This document shows, in pieces, positions 1 through 8,302 of a DNA stretch of 64,000 nt (position 1 is the stretch's first letter; every line of letters starts with the position of its first letter). The position numbers and the translations under genes are program-made. Under the pieces are notes generated by a model. The model saw only the letters and a list, made by a program, of their open reading frames with translations, was not told where the DNA came from and did not search any database. The stretch is from CAXBCP01 sp047638395 (GTDB taxonomy: Bacteria > Pseudomonadota > Alphaproteobacteria > MPNO01 > UBA830), in NCBI GenBank assembly GCA_047638395.1, contig JBLIMV010000018.1, forward strand, positions 65,515 to 129,514, given 5' to 3'.

Positions 1-437
1 ATTGTATCGACATTCATATCGATCACGGAGCGGCCCGGAATATTATAAATGATAATCGGGATGCCGACCGAATTCACCGCCTCGAAATGCCGGTACAGGC
101 CTTCCTGGGTCGGTTTATTGTAATAAGGCGTCACGACAAGAGCGGCATCCGCCCCTACCGACTTGGCATGCGCTGCCAATTCGATCGCTTCTGCTGTCGA
201 ATTCGATCCCGCCCCGGCAATCACCGGCACGCGTTTATCGGCAACATCGATGCACAATTCGACGACGCGCCTGTGCTCGTCATGACTGACGGTCGGCGAT
301 TCACCCGTCGTCCCCATCGGAACCAGAGCGCTCGTACCCTCTGCAATCTGCCAGTTTACAAGACCGCTAAAAGCATCTTCATCAATTTTACCGTCGCGAA
401 ACGGCGTTATCAGCGCGCAAATGGAACCGCTGAACAT
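1..437 (-). CDS. dapA: 4-hydroxy-tetrahydrodipicolinate synthase, 3' part beyond window
   Basis: Condenses pyruvate with aspartate semialdehyde, the first committed step of lysine and diaminopimelate synthesis in the cytoplasm. The 145 visible residues contain the family hallmarks in order: GTTGES substrate-binding loop, the PVIAGAGSNST strand, YYNKPTQEGLYRHF with the conserved tyrosine, and YNIPGRS. The Schiff-base lysine lies beyond the left edge, so only the N-terminal half of the TIM barrel is seen. The start is the ATG at 435-437, preceded by a GGGGAGA ribosome binding site; the frame further upstream has no better start. It is divergent from the lytic transglycosylase gene. The motifs make the family assignment secure; other DapA-superfamily aldolases are less likely because of the intact GTTGES/YYNKPTQ pair. 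Confidence 0.93.
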   Translation of the reverse strand, partial: MFSGSICALITPFRDGKIDEDAFSGLVNWQIAEGTSALVPMGTTGESPTVSHDEHRRVVELCIDVADKRVPVIAGAGSNSTAEAIELAAHAKSVGADAALVVTPYYNKPTQEGLYRHFEAVNSVGIPIIIYNIPGRSVIDMNVDT

Positions 438-626
438 GGCGGTCTCCCCGAAATGTGATCATTAAAGAATTGGCGCACATTACTCTTCGCGCCATTCTGC
501 GGCAAGAAGTCACTGCGCCGAAATGGCAAGAATCCGCAGCTCGGAATAAGCGGAATAAACGTTCGCCATCGTGTAGATGCATGCCAATATAGGTTGGCTC
601 GTTAAGAGTGATTTAACCGCAACGGT

Positions 627-670
627 CGCACCCTGTTACCTGATGCCGCGCACCCTGTTACCTGATGCCG
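627..670. repeat. perfect 22-bp tandem duplication
   Basis: Two directly adjacent identical 22-bp copies (627-648 and 649-670), each beginning CGCACCCTGTTACC and ending TGATGCCG. They lie in the dapA-slt intergenic region and end just before the AAGGGG ribosome binding site of the lytic transglycosylase gene. It could be a replication-slippage duplication or a duplicated regulator site. The sequence does not decide between these. Confidence 0.85.
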
Positions 671-686
671 CAAGGGGCCGAACTGA

Positions 687-2663
687 ATGATTTCGCGTGT
701 AAAAATCAACGTCTGTGCTGCGATTCTGGTGGGCATTACGCTGTCCGGCACGACGATACACGCGGCAACCCAACCTCTATCCAAGCCTCTCTCCAAATCT
801 GAAGCCAAATTGTACTCAACAGCGCTGACGGCCGCAGAAAAAGGAAACTGGCGAAGTGCACATCGCCAGGCAAACAAAATCAGAGGCGAGCTGCCTGCCA
901 AAGTGATGCGTTGGCTCGAGTTATCTCAACGCGGAAACCGCAAAAATTTCGATGCGATATCAGGATTTGTCTTCGAAAACGATGACTGGCCCCGCCGCGG
1001 CACCCTGCGCCGACGGGCGGAAGAAGCGCTCGACGGCAGCGTTCCCCCGCGGGAAGTCATGCGGTGGTTCAGCACCTATCCGCCACTGACCACCGACGGA
1101 AAAACCCGGCTCGTAGAAGCCGTAATTGCCAATGGCCAGAAAGAAAAGGCCCGGAAACTGATCCGCGAGACGTGGGTAAGCGCCAATTTCGGCCGCAAAC
1201 AGGAGCGAGAGTTCCGGAAACGGTATAGAAAATTCCTGAACAAAGCCGACCATACCGCCCGGCTCGACCGTCTGTTATGGGACGGCCAGATTACCCGGGC
1301 GCGGCGGATGATACCGCTGGTCGACGACGCGACCCAGAAACTGGCCATGGCCCGAATTTCGCTCCGCGCATTCCGGGGCGGCGTAGACTGGCACATACGA
1401 CAGGTCCCGGCATCCCTTCGCACAGATCCGGGTCTCGTCTTTGAACGCGCGCGGTGGCGCCGCCGCAAAGGCCTCGACAATGGGGCCTATGAACTTCTGA
1501 AGAACGTCCCGGCCAATGCCCCCTTCGCCACGAAATGGTGGGTCGAGAGGTCGATCATTGCGCGCCGCCTGCTTGCCAAAGGGCATATTTCCGAGGCCTA
1601 CAGACTGGCCAGAGCCAACGGGTTATCGACCGGCGCCCGTTTCGTCGAAGCCGAATGGCTTGCAGGATGGATTGCACTCCGTCATCTCGACGAGCCCAAA
1701 ACGGCCTACACGCATTTCAGCAATATCGGCAACAGGGTCGCCTACCCCATCAGCAAGGCTCGCGCGGCCTACTGGGTAGGACGGGCCGCAGAAGCAAGCG
1801 GCGACCTCGCTGCGGCAACAAAATCGTTTCAGGCAGCCAGCAAGCACGGCACGACATATTACGGCCAGCTTGCCGCCGCACGATCGAACAGCAGCGTCGT
1901 CCTCACATCCTCCAGGGTTGCACCAACGAAGCCCGAGAGGTCCATCTTCGAGCGCGACGAACGTGTCCGCGCGGTCAGGCTGTTAAGCCAGGTCGGTGCG
2001 CGCAACCACGTGCGCCCGTTCATGTATAAACTGCTGAGTGAAGCCAAGACTCCCCAACGGCAGGTACTTACCGCCGAACTCGCAAACCAGATCGGTCGCC
2101 GCGACTTCGCGGTCCGCGCCGGGCGAAAATCCTATCGCACCGGCTCGCCGCTTCCCGAAATTGCCTACCCCATCATCAAGATGACCGGTAATCACCCGGA
2201 ACAGGCACTCCTGCACGCGATCGTCCGACAGGAAAGCAATTTTGATATGGCGGCGGTCAGTCACGCGGGCGCGCGCGGACTGATGCAACTGATGCCCGCT
2301 ACGGCGCGGTCCGTGGCCAAGCGACTACGAGTGCGGTACTCGCCGAAAAAACTGACGCGCAGTTCCAGCTATAATGTGCGGCTGGGTCAGGCCTACCTGG
2401 GCCAGATGATCAACCGTTTTGATGGCTCCTACATTCTCGCCATTGCCTCATACAACGCCGGTCCATCGGCAGCGAAGCGCTGGGTGCGGCAGAATGGCGA
2501 TCCGCGCGAACCCGGCGTCGACGTCATCGACTGGGTCGAATCGATTCCATACCGCGAAACCCGGAACTATGTTCAACGGGTGATCGAAAACCTTCAGGTT
2601 TATCGCATGCGTATGGGTGGCCCAATGCTTGCAGAGGGCATCGTTAACGACCTCCGACGCTAA
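687..2663 (+). CDS. slt: soluble lytic murein transglycosylase (Slt70-like)
   Basis: Cleaves the MurNAc-GlcNAc bond of peptidoglycan with formation of 1,6-anhydroMurNAc, acting in the periplasm. The 658-aa product has an N-terminal signal peptide (hydrophobic residues about 7-24, AHA-type cleavage region near 26), a long helical superhelix region made of TPR-like repeats (about 30-480), and a C-terminal SLT domain with HAIVRQESNF (probable catalytic Glu516), GARGLMQLMPATA and the ASYNAGPSAAKRW motif. The length and architecture match Slt70-type enzymes. The ATG at 687 follows AAGGGG with good spacing. It is divergent from dapA and separated by 58 bp from the HAD gene downstream, so it may stand alone. 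Confidence 0.93.
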   Translation: MISRVKINVCAAILVGITLSGTTIHAATQPLSKPLSKSEAKLYSTALTAAEKGNWRSAHRQANKIRGELPAKVMRWLELSQRGNRKNFDAISGFVFENDDWPRRGTLRRRAEEALDGSVPPREVMRWFSTYPPLTTDGKTRLVEAVIANGQKEKARKLIRETWVSANFGRKQEREFRKRYRKFLNKADHTARLDRLLWDGQITRARRMIPLVDDATQKLAMARISLRAFRGGVDWHIRQVPASLRTDPGLVFERARWRRRKGLDNGAYELLKNVPANAPFATKWWVERSIIARRLLAKGHISEAYRLARANGLSTGARFVEAEWLAGWIALRHLDEPKTAYTHFSNIGNRVAYPISKARAAYWVGRAAEASGDLAAATKSFQAASKHGTTYYGQLAAARSNSSVVLTSSRVAPTKPERSIFERDERVRAVRLLSQVGARNHVRPFMYKLLSEAKTPQRQVLTAELANQIGRRDFAVRAGRKSYRTGSPLPEIAYPIIKMTGNHPEQALLHAIVRQESNFDMAAVSHAGARGLMQLMPATARSVAKRLRVRYSPKKLTRSSSYNVRLGQAYLGQMINRFDGSYILAIASYNAGPSAAKRWVRQNGDPREPGVDVIDWVESIPYRETRNYVQRVIENLQVYRMRMGGPMLAEGIVNDLRR

Positions 2664-2721
2664 CGGCCCCCATTGCCCGCCCTGCTCCGCGAAGCTAGTT
2701 TAGCGGAACAAGGAGCAACGA

Positions 2722-3408
2722 ATGTCTGACCCCCGATTTAGCGAAATAAAAGCCTGTGTCTTCGATGCCTATGGGACACTTTTCGACGTCCATTCCGCGG
2801 CCGCACACATGAAAGACGATCTTGGTGAAAAGTCCGAGGCCATGTCCGATCTGTGGCGCTTAAAACAGCTTCAATACACCTGGCTCCGTAGCCTGATGGG
2901 CCACCATGTCGATTTCTGGCAGGTAACGGGGGATGCGCTCGACTATGCCATGCGCACGCTCGACATGGAAAATCCGAGCCTGCGGGCCAGGCTTATGGAG
3001 CTTTATCTGCAGCTTGATGCTTATCCTGAGGTCGCGGATGCACTGACGGCGCTGAAAGACGGTGGCAAGAAGACCGCAATCCTGTCGAATGGCGAGCCGT
3101 CCATGCTGATCGCGGCCGCTAAAAATGCAGGAATCTATAAATTGCTCGATGGAATCTATTCCATTGAAACGGCTGGAATTTTCAAGCCGCACCCGTCGAC
3201 CTACCAGGTCGCAGTCGATGGATTGAAGATAGGCGCCGAGGAAATTTCCTTCCAGTCATCGAATGGCTGGGATGCACACGGTGCGGGTGCATTCGGGTTC
3301 CGCGTTGCCTGGGTCAACCGGTTCAATCAGCCGACGGAACTGCTGCCGTCGCCGCCGCTGGTTCAGCTCAAGACGCTGTCTGAACTTCCGCCGCTCCTGG
3401 GTCTGTAG
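2722..3408 (+). CDS. type II haloacid dehalogenase family hydrolase
   Basis: A 228-aa HAD-superfamily protein resembling L-2-haloacid dehalogenases, which hydrolyse 2-haloalkanoic acids through an aspartyl-ester intermediate. Motif I is FDAYGTLFD (nucleophile Asp near residue 13), motif II is ILSNGEP, and FKPHPSTYQVA with SSNGWDAHGA supplies the lysine and the SSNxWD signature typical of type II dehalogenases rather than phosphatases. A strong AAGGAG site precedes the ATG. It is the first gene of a probable three-gene unit with an alpha/beta hydrolase 10 bp downstream and a PLP dehydratase. The natural substrate cannot be inferred; many such genes do not serve halogenated compounds. Confidence 0.88.
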   Translation: MSDPRFSEIKACVFDAYGTLFDVHSAAAHMKDDLGEKSEAMSDLWRLKQLQYTWLRSLMGHHVDFWQVTGDALDYAMRTLDMENPSLRARLMELYLQLDAYPEVADALTALKDGGKKTAILSNGEPSMLIAAAKNAGIYKLLDGIYSIETAGIFKPHPSTYQVAVDGLKIGAEEISFQSSNGWDAHGAGAFGFRVAWVNRFNQPTELLPSPPLVQLKTLSELPPLLGL

Positions 3409-3418
3409 CGCAGCCGTA

Positions 3419-4270
3419 ATGCCCTATATCGAACGCCGGATTACATCCTTCGACAATCTGTCCCTCTATGCCCGCGATTACGGAGATCCGCTGGACACCC
3501 GCGCACCGTTGTTTTGCCTCGGCGGTCTGACGCGCAACTGCAAAGATTTTGAATCGCTCGCCGAACGCTATTCGGCGGACGGACGCCGGGTCATCTGCCC
3601 GGATTATCGCGGCCGGGGTCAATCGGACTACGATTCGGATTGGCGAAACTACGATCCGCGCATTTACATCCGCGATATTCAGAACCTCCTGTCAGCGCTC
3701 AACCTCCACCATGTCGTTGTGGTCGGCACATCGCTCGGGGGCATTCTCGGAATGGGCATGGCCGTCGCGATGCCGGGCGCCCTTGCCGCTGTCGTCATGA
3801 ACGACATCGGACCAAAAGTGGAGACCGGTGGGCTCGACTTCATTATCAATTACATCAAGGAAGACCGCCCGCACGACGACTGGGACAGCGCGGTCGCGAC
3901 CATAAAAACAATGCTGCCGAACCTGACATTCCAGGATGAAGGCATCTGGCTGAAGATGGCGCAGAACACATTTCGCGAGCGTACAGACGGTCGGCTTTAC
4001 TTCGATTGGGATGTGAATATCGTCAAACCCATGCTCGTATCGTCATACGCAATCCCGGATATGTGGCCGCTTTTCCGTGCTTTGAAGAACGTGCCGACGC
4101 TGGTTCTGCGCGGCGCCGAATCCGATATCCTGTCGCGTGAGACATTCTCCCAGATGCAGGAGGTTAAGCCCGACATGATTGCAGTCGAGATCCCGCGTGC
4201 TGGGCATGTGCCAACGATGGCCGAACCGGAATCCCGTGCCGCTCTGGAAGCGTTTCTTGGAAGCCACTGA
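3419..4270 (+). CDS. alpha/beta hydrolase
   Basis: A 283-aa alpha/beta-hydrolase fold protein. Visible motifs are the oxyanion strand FCLGGLTRN, CPDYRGRGQSD, the nucleophile elbow GTSLGG (Ser105), the acid region near LRGAESDIL, and the catalytic histidine in GHVPTMAEP (His263). The frame is open further upstream, inside the HAD gene, but the ATG at 3419 is the natural start because the protein then begins at the first beta strand, 10 bp after the HAD stop. The gene overlaps the TTG start proposed for the following dehydratase. The fold is certain; it could be an esterase or a C-C hydrolase, and the substrate is unknown. Confidence 0.9.
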   Translation: MPYIERRITSFDNLSLYARDYGDPLDTRAPLFCLGGLTRNCKDFESLAERYSADGRRVICPDYRGRGQSDYDSDWRNYDPRIYIRDIQNLLSALNLHHVVVVGTSLGGILGMGMAVAMPGALAAVVMNDIGPKVETGGLDFIINYIKEDRPHDDWDSAVATIKTMLPNLTFQDEGIWLKMAQNTFRERTDGRLYFDWDVNIVKPMLVSSYAIPDMWPLFRALKNVPTLVLRGAESDILSRETFSQMQEVKPDMIAVEIPRAGHVPTMAEPESRAALEAFLGSH

Positions 4271-5258
4271 GCGCGTCCCCGACGTCCAGGACATCCGGTC
4301 TGCGGCTGCCCGCGTTGAGGGCATCGCGATACGTACGCCGCTGCTTGAATCGGAACGGCTCAACGAGCGCCTTGGCGCGCGCATCCTGTTGAAGTGTGAG
4401 ATGTTCCAGCCCGTCGGCGCCTTCAAAATCCGCGGTGCCTGGAACCTGATGAGCCAGCTATCGGAGGCCGAACGCGCCGACGGCGCTGTCGCCTTCTCGT
4501 CGGGCAATCATGCGCAGGCGGTTGCCTGGGCGGGTCGACGGCTGGGGATGTCGACAACCATCGTGATGCCCGAGGACGCACCGCGGATCAAAATCGATAA
4601 CACCCGCGCGCTTGGCGCCGAAATCAGACTCTACAACCGCGCGAACGACGACCGCGAAGAAATCGCCCGGGAAATTGTCGGAAAAAGCGGCGCGGTTATC
4701 GTGCCGCCTTACGATCATCCGGACATCATCGCCGGCCAAGGCACCGTCGGCCTGGAGATCGCCGAGCAATGCGCCGCAATCGGTGTCGTCCCGGATGCTG
4801 CCATTGTGCCCTGCTCCGGGGGCGGCCTGATTGCCGGCTGCGCTATCGCACTGAAGAACGCCTACCCGGCAATGAACGTCTTCGCGGCAGAGCCCGAAGG
4901 CTTTGATGATACAGCCAAATCACTCACGGCCGGCAAACGGGTTATGAACCCGCCCGCCACGGGGTCGATCTGTGATGCGTTACTCGTCCCCACACCGGGA
5001 GAACTGACTTTCACGATCAATAAGATGTTGCTTGCGGGTGGGCTGACGGTAAGTGACGGAGACGTCAAAAACGCAATGCTCGCCGCGTTTACAGATGCGC
5101 GCCTGGTCGTCGAACCCGGCGGGGCTGCAGGGCTTGCCGCCGCGATAAAGGGGAAAGACCGGATGGTCGGCCAAACGATCTGCGTTGTTCTCTCCGGCGG
5201 GAATGCCGACCCCGCACTATTCGCCGAAATTCTGAGCGACAGCGCCTCAGCGGATTAG
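4257..5258 (+). CDS. threonine/serine dehydratase-like PLP enzyme
   Basis: A fold-type II PLP enzyme that by family would deaminate threonine or serine to the 2-oxo acid, or act as serine racemase or 3-hydroxyaspartate dehydratase. It shows the PLP lysine in VGAFKIRGA (Lys57), the SSGNHAQAVA substrate loop, the phosphate-binding SGGGLIAG loop and a C-terminal VVLSGGN. At 333 aa it lacks the C-terminal ACT regulatory domain of biosynthetic IlvA, pointing to the catabolic/short form. I place the start at TTG 4257, behind GGAAG, overlapping the preceding hydrolase by 14 bp; an upstream ATG at 4179 would add 26 residues of out-of-family sequence that merely shadows the hydrolase gene. Confidence 0.87.
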   Translation: MEATERVPDVQDIRSAAARVEGIAIRTPLLESERLNERLGARILLKCEMFQPVGAFKIRGAWNLMSQLSEAERADGAVAFSSGNHAQAVAWAGRRLGMSTTIVMPEDAPRIKIDNTRALGAEIRLYNRANDDREEIAREIVGKSGAVIVPPYDHPDIIAGQGTVGLEIAEQCAAIGVVPDAAIVPCSGGGLIAGCAIALKNAYPAMNVFAAEPEGFDDTAKSLTAGKRVMNPPATGSICDALLVPTPGELTFTINKMLLAGGLTVSDGDVKNAMLAAFTDARLVVEPGGAAGLAAAIKGKDRMVGQTICVVLSGGNADPALFAEILSDSASAD

Positions 5259-5308
5259 GACGCCCCGTCGGACGAACCGACTAGTACCCGCCACCTGGCA
5301 CGAGCCGG

Positions 5309-5725
5309 CTAGAACGAACCGCGGTCCACATCGGTAACAACGAGATCGAGCTTGGGATCATCAGTCTCCGACTTGTCGAGCCTGCGGCAATGACCGTCCA
5401 GACGCGCGCCGGGTTCGATCGCCAGCATGTCGTGCAGCACATCGCCTTCAACCCGGGATGAGCGGGACAACGTCACCGCATCAGCCTTGATCTGACCAAC
5501 AACCGTACCATGCACAAGGCAATCGTCAGCGACGACCGACCCTGTGATACGTCCGGTTTCCCCGATCGTGAGTTTGGCACAGTGAATATCACCGGATAGC
5601 TCGCCATCGATCTGGACTTCGCCATCGCTGACGATATCGCCAGTAACCTGCATACCGGCGCTGAGAATTGACGGTGCCCCGGAAGAGCGGCGCGGCTCGG
5701 TTGTGTCTTTATCCTTTGAAAACAT
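5309..5725 (-). CDS. bactofilin family cytoskeletal protein
   Basis: A 138-aa bactofilin (DUF583), a polymer-forming beta-helical scaffold protein that positions cell-wall enzymes at the inner membrane. The core (about residues 18-118) is a run of short beta repeats rich in V/I/G with the typical opening SILSAGMQVTGDI and DGEVQIDGELSGD. The N-terminus (MFSKDKDTTEPRR) is short and polar, as in other family members. Its ATG lies inside the last codons of the upstream M23 peptidase gene (17-bp overlap), so the two are translationally coupled. Bactofilin and M23 peptidase pairs are a recurrent arrangement in which the bactofilin localises the peptidase. Confidence 0.92.
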   Translation of the reverse strand: MFSKDKDTTEPRRSSGAPSILSAGMQVTGDIVSDGEVQIDGELSGDIHCAKLTIGETGRITGSVVADDCLVHGTVVGQIKADAVTLSRSSRVEGDVLHDMLAIEPGARLDGHCRRLDKSETDDPKLDLVVTDVDRGSF

Positions 5726-7058
5726 TTTTTCCCGCTTTCATAAATTTGAGTGGGTCAACGCTTCGCTTGTTCACGTGGATTTCATAGTGCAGATGCGTTC
5801 CGGTGCTTCGGCCGGAATTCCCCATCTGAGCTATTTTCGTTCGATAGGTAATGATCTGTCCGCGCTTAACGTAAATGCGTCGCAAATGGCCGTAGCGCGT
5901 GATCACGCCATTGCCATGGTCAATCTCGACAAACCTGCCGAAACGGCCTTTCCAGCCAGCGTAAATCACCTTGCCCGGTGCACTCGAATAAACCGTTGCG
6001 CGGTGTTTGGCGCCGAAATCGACTCCCCGGTGCATCGCCTTCGTATTGTTGATCGGGTCTTTTCTGACCCCGTACCTGCTTGAGACGTAGTAGTAGTCCA
6101 GCGGCGGCGCCAGGGGGAGGCCCCGAACAATGCGCTGCAGGCCTTCAAGATGATCGATCATGCTGTTCGCGCCCGTCAGGGACGCTTCGATCGTCTCTTC
6201 TACCTTGTCTGCCTTGTTAGCGGCCGATTTGGGCGCCGCCTCGAACGGTCCGCCCTGCGGCAGCGGCGCGACACCTTGCGCGCGCAGCATTTTTTTGACG
6301 TTCAGCCCCGCAGTCACGAGGATCTTCGTCAGGCGCTTTGCCTCAGCATGAGATGTATCGGCAACGCGGTCGATCAGCGCTGTCTGCGTCTCTTTTGCGT
6401 CGACGAGACGCTTTTGCAGTTCACCGACGCGATTATTGAGCGTGTCGCCCTTCTGGCGAACCTGGTTTTTCTCCGCCAGTGCAACTGTCAGTTCCGAACC
6501 AGTGGTCTTCAGGTCCTGCGACAGCGCTTTGTTGCTACGCTTTGTGTTTTCGAGGTGTGTTTCCAACACAGCAAGACGCCGCTCGATCTCGTGTTTCGCG
6601 TCCTCGGCTTTCTTACGTGCCTCTTCGACTTGTTTGAGATCTTTACGGACCGCGCCCAGATTGCTCTTGAGGGTCTGGTTCTGACCGATGAGGGCGACGA
6701 GACCTTTGTGGTTTTTTTCCAGCGAATCCGTTGCTGCAGCGAAGCTGCGCCTGGATTCATCAAGTTCCCCACGAAGCGTCAACGACGTCTGGTCCCGGGC
6801 AGAGATCGCCGCATCTTTCGCAGAAACGATCTTGTCGTAACTGACATAGGCGTAACTGGTATGAACGACCCACGCCACGAATGCGCCGGCGGCCAAAACC
6901 CCTGCCGCCTGCAGAAAACGGGGGATTCTGATATACGCTGTCCGACCGCGTGATCGCAGAATCAGATGCCGATCGGTAAGCGCAGATGGCCTGGTATGGC
7001 GCGAAATCCGCCGATGCAGCTGCGCTAACTCTGAATTATCTTTTTGTAACTTGGACAT
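5709..7058 (-). CDS. membrane-anchored M23 peptidase with coiled coil
   Basis: A 449-aa cell-wall endopeptidase of the LytM/M23 family. The order is a basic cytoplasmic N-terminus, one transmembrane helix (about residues 47-71), a long periplasmic coiled coil (about 75-260) rich in E/K/Q, and a C-terminal M23 domain. The zinc and catalytic residues are intact: HRGVDFGA (His343, Asp347) and HLHYEI (His422, His424). Intact ligands suggest an active enzyme rather than an EnvC-type activator. It overlaps the downstream bactofilin gene, which probably recruits it. A weaker alternative is a divisome activator, but the complete active site argues against that. Confidence 0.92.
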   Translation of the reverse strand: MSKLQKDNSELAQLHRRISRHTRPSALTDRHLILRSRGRTAYIRIPRFLQAAGVLAAGAFVAWVVHTSYAYVSYDKIVSAKDAAISARDQTSLTLRGELDESRRSFAAATDSLEKNHKGLVALIGQNQTLKSNLGAVRKDLKQVEEARKKAEDAKHEIERRLAVLETHLENTKRSNKALSQDLKTTGSELTVALAEKNQVRQKGDTLNNRVGELQKRLVDAKETQTALIDRVADTSHAEAKRLTKILVTAGLNVKKMLRAQGVAPLPQGGPFEAAPKSAANKADKVEETIEASLTGANSMIDHLEGLQRIVRGLPLAPPLDYYYVSSRYGVRKDPINNTKAMHRGVDFGAKHRATVYSSAPGKVIYAGWKGRFGRFVEIDHGNGVITRYGHLRRIYVKRGQIITYRTKIAQMGNSGRSTGTHLHYEIHVNKRSVDPLKFMKAGKNVFKG

Positions 7059-7173
7059 CGCCCCCGGCGGTCCCCCTTCGTAACTAATCCATTCGTTTCA
7101 CTATCTTCAACGCTAACTGTCAAAAATCCATGAAAACGCGTGGATTCGACCTCAGTCGCCGGCGAGTGGGTCT

Positions 7174-7383
7174 CTAAACGCCGTCCGTCTTGAGCGCACG
7201 AAGCAAAGAGACAACGCCCAGCGCAATTGCCAACAAGCCCAAAACGGCCGCCGTTATCCCGCGCGAGCCCATATATATCAGGCCCTCATGAGAATTACCC
7301 ACGATATCAGTCACATATGCGTAATTATTCACAAGTACGCCGAGAATAATGAGAACAACACCCAAGCTTCGGTTCTTCGCCAT
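7174..7383 (-). CDS. small two-helix membrane protein, DUF3185-like
   Basis: A 69-aa protein with two hydrophobic segments (about residues 7-20 and 42-62) joined by a polar loop and ending in a short charged tail. The layout and the LGVVLIILGVL / GLLAIALGVVSLLRAL helices resemble DUF3185 small inner-membrane proteins, whose function is unknown. It stands alone between the M23 gene (convergent orientation does not apply; both read leftward) and the divergent Rieske unit. The frame is short, so coding status rests on the clear membrane-protein composition and tidy start at 7383. Confidence 0.7.
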   Translation of the reverse strand: MAKNRSLGVVLIILGVLVNNYAYVTDIVGNSHEGLIYMGSRGITAAVLGLLAIALGVVSLLRALKTDGV

Positions 7384-7530
7384 TCGAATTCCCCAGACCT
7401 TAACAACACTACGAACAGTGCCGGAACTTATACCAATTTGACGGCTAAGGCCAAGTAACTAGGTGACTTTCCGTCGCAGGCGAATTCCATTGGCTGCACC
7501 CGCTCAATACGATAGGATTATTATATCGCA

Positions 7531-7551
7531 GGCAGATATTAAAATTCTGCC
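7531..7551. promoter_or_regulatory. inverted repeat upstream of Rieske operon
   Basis: GGCAGA (7531-7536) and TCTGCC (7546-7551) form a 6-bp inverted repeat around an AT-rich 9-bp centre, 34 bp before the GTG start of the Rieske gene. The size and symmetry fit a dimeric regulator operator. No regulator gene lies beside the operon, so the cognate protein is unknown. Confidence 0.4.
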
Positions 7552-7585
7552 AATAATATCAACAAGTTACACTGGAGGATTGAAG

Positions 7586-7954
7586 GTGGCGGATTTGTAC
7601 GTCGGAAAGACCGAGGAATTCGGGGACCGCGATCGTAAAATTATCGCGCAAGGCAGCCTCGAGATCGGTGTGTTTCATGTCGATGGTGAATTTTATGCCT
7701 ATGAGAATAATTGCGTCCACCAGGGCGGACCTGCATGTCAGGGTAAAATCATCAATCGTGTCGAAGAAGTCATTCATGAGACGGAAAAGACGGCGCATGG
7801 TCTCAAATTCTCCGAAACCGACGTGCATATCGTGTGCCCGTGGCATGGCTACGAATACAATGTCCGTGACGGACGCCATCCCGGCAACAAGAACATCCGT
7901 CTGAAGCCGTTCAAGGTAGAGATCAAGGACGGAGAGGTTTATGTCGTCGTCTGA
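7586..7954 (+). CDS. Rieske [2Fe-2S] protein with long inter-ligand insertion
   Basis: A 122-aa single-domain Rieske protein, expected to pass electrons. Cluster ligands are Cys43-x-His45 (CVHQGGP) and Cys84-x2-His87 (CPWHGYEYN). The two ligand pairs are separated by 38 residues, much more than the 16 in the ferredoxin at 37364, so it is a distinct subfamily and not an interchangeable copy. The start is GTG 7586, seven bases after GGAGG; a longer open frame upstream has no ribosome binding site. It overlaps the next gene by 14 bp and leads a three-gene operon with an amidohydrolase, suggesting it serves an oxygenase or reductase step tied to that enzyme. Confidence 0.85.
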   Translation: MADLYVGKTEEFGDRDRKIIAQGSLEIGVFHVDGEFYAYENNCVHQGGPACQGKIINRVEEVIHETEKTAHGLKFSETDVHIVCPWHGYEYNVRDGRHPGNKNIRLKPFKVEIKDGEVYVVV

Positions 7955-8261
7955 ACCAGACTTCGCAGCCTTGGAAGCCGCAGCCACAAAGGCGTTGGAA
8001 GTTGCCGAAGCCGCACTTATGCGTGGCGAAACCGAAGGTATTTCCGACGAGACGGTGCAGCGGTTGCTCACTGCCGGCACTAAACTTTTCGCGAATAAGG
8101 TCGAGATGGAAGAACGCTTCTTCTCGCCCTATACCGGCCCGGAAGCAGTAACGGCGACAGATGTTGTCATGACCTGCTCGGACATGCTGCGGGCCGTAAA
8201 TCTGTCGACTTTCGATCTTGCCATGTGGTTTCAACGCCCACGGCCCGACGACAATATTTAG
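7941..8261 (+). CDS. uncharacterised 106-aa protein of the Rieske-amidohydrolase operon
   Basis: I do not recognise a family. The protein is predominantly helical: an Ala/Glu-rich amphipathic N-terminal third (FAALEAAATKALEVAEAAL), a middle segment ending near FFSPYTGPEAV, and a C-terminal helix with a single cysteine (VVMTCSDML) followed by FDLAMWF. There is no signal peptide or membrane helix. Its ATG overlaps the end of the Rieske gene by 14 bp and the amidohydrolase follows 41 bp later, so it is co-translated and probably a partner or small subunit of one of them. The overlap and the operon position are the main evidence that it is real. Confidence 0.75.
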   Translation: MSSSEPDFAALEAAATKALEVAEAALMRGETEGISDETVQRLLTAGTKLFANKVEMEERFFSPYTGPEAVTATDVVMTCSDMLRAVNLSTFDLAMWFQRPRPDDNI

Positions 8262-8302
8262 TGCTAGCATGATTAATTTTTCTCATAGTCAGGAGTGACG
8301 TG

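Noticed and set aside
6150..6953. 267-codon open frame on the + strand rich in Phe, Leu, Arg and Cys
   Set aside because: It mirrors the coiled-coil part of the M23 peptidase; its apparent hydrophobicity is the complement of Glu/Lys codons.
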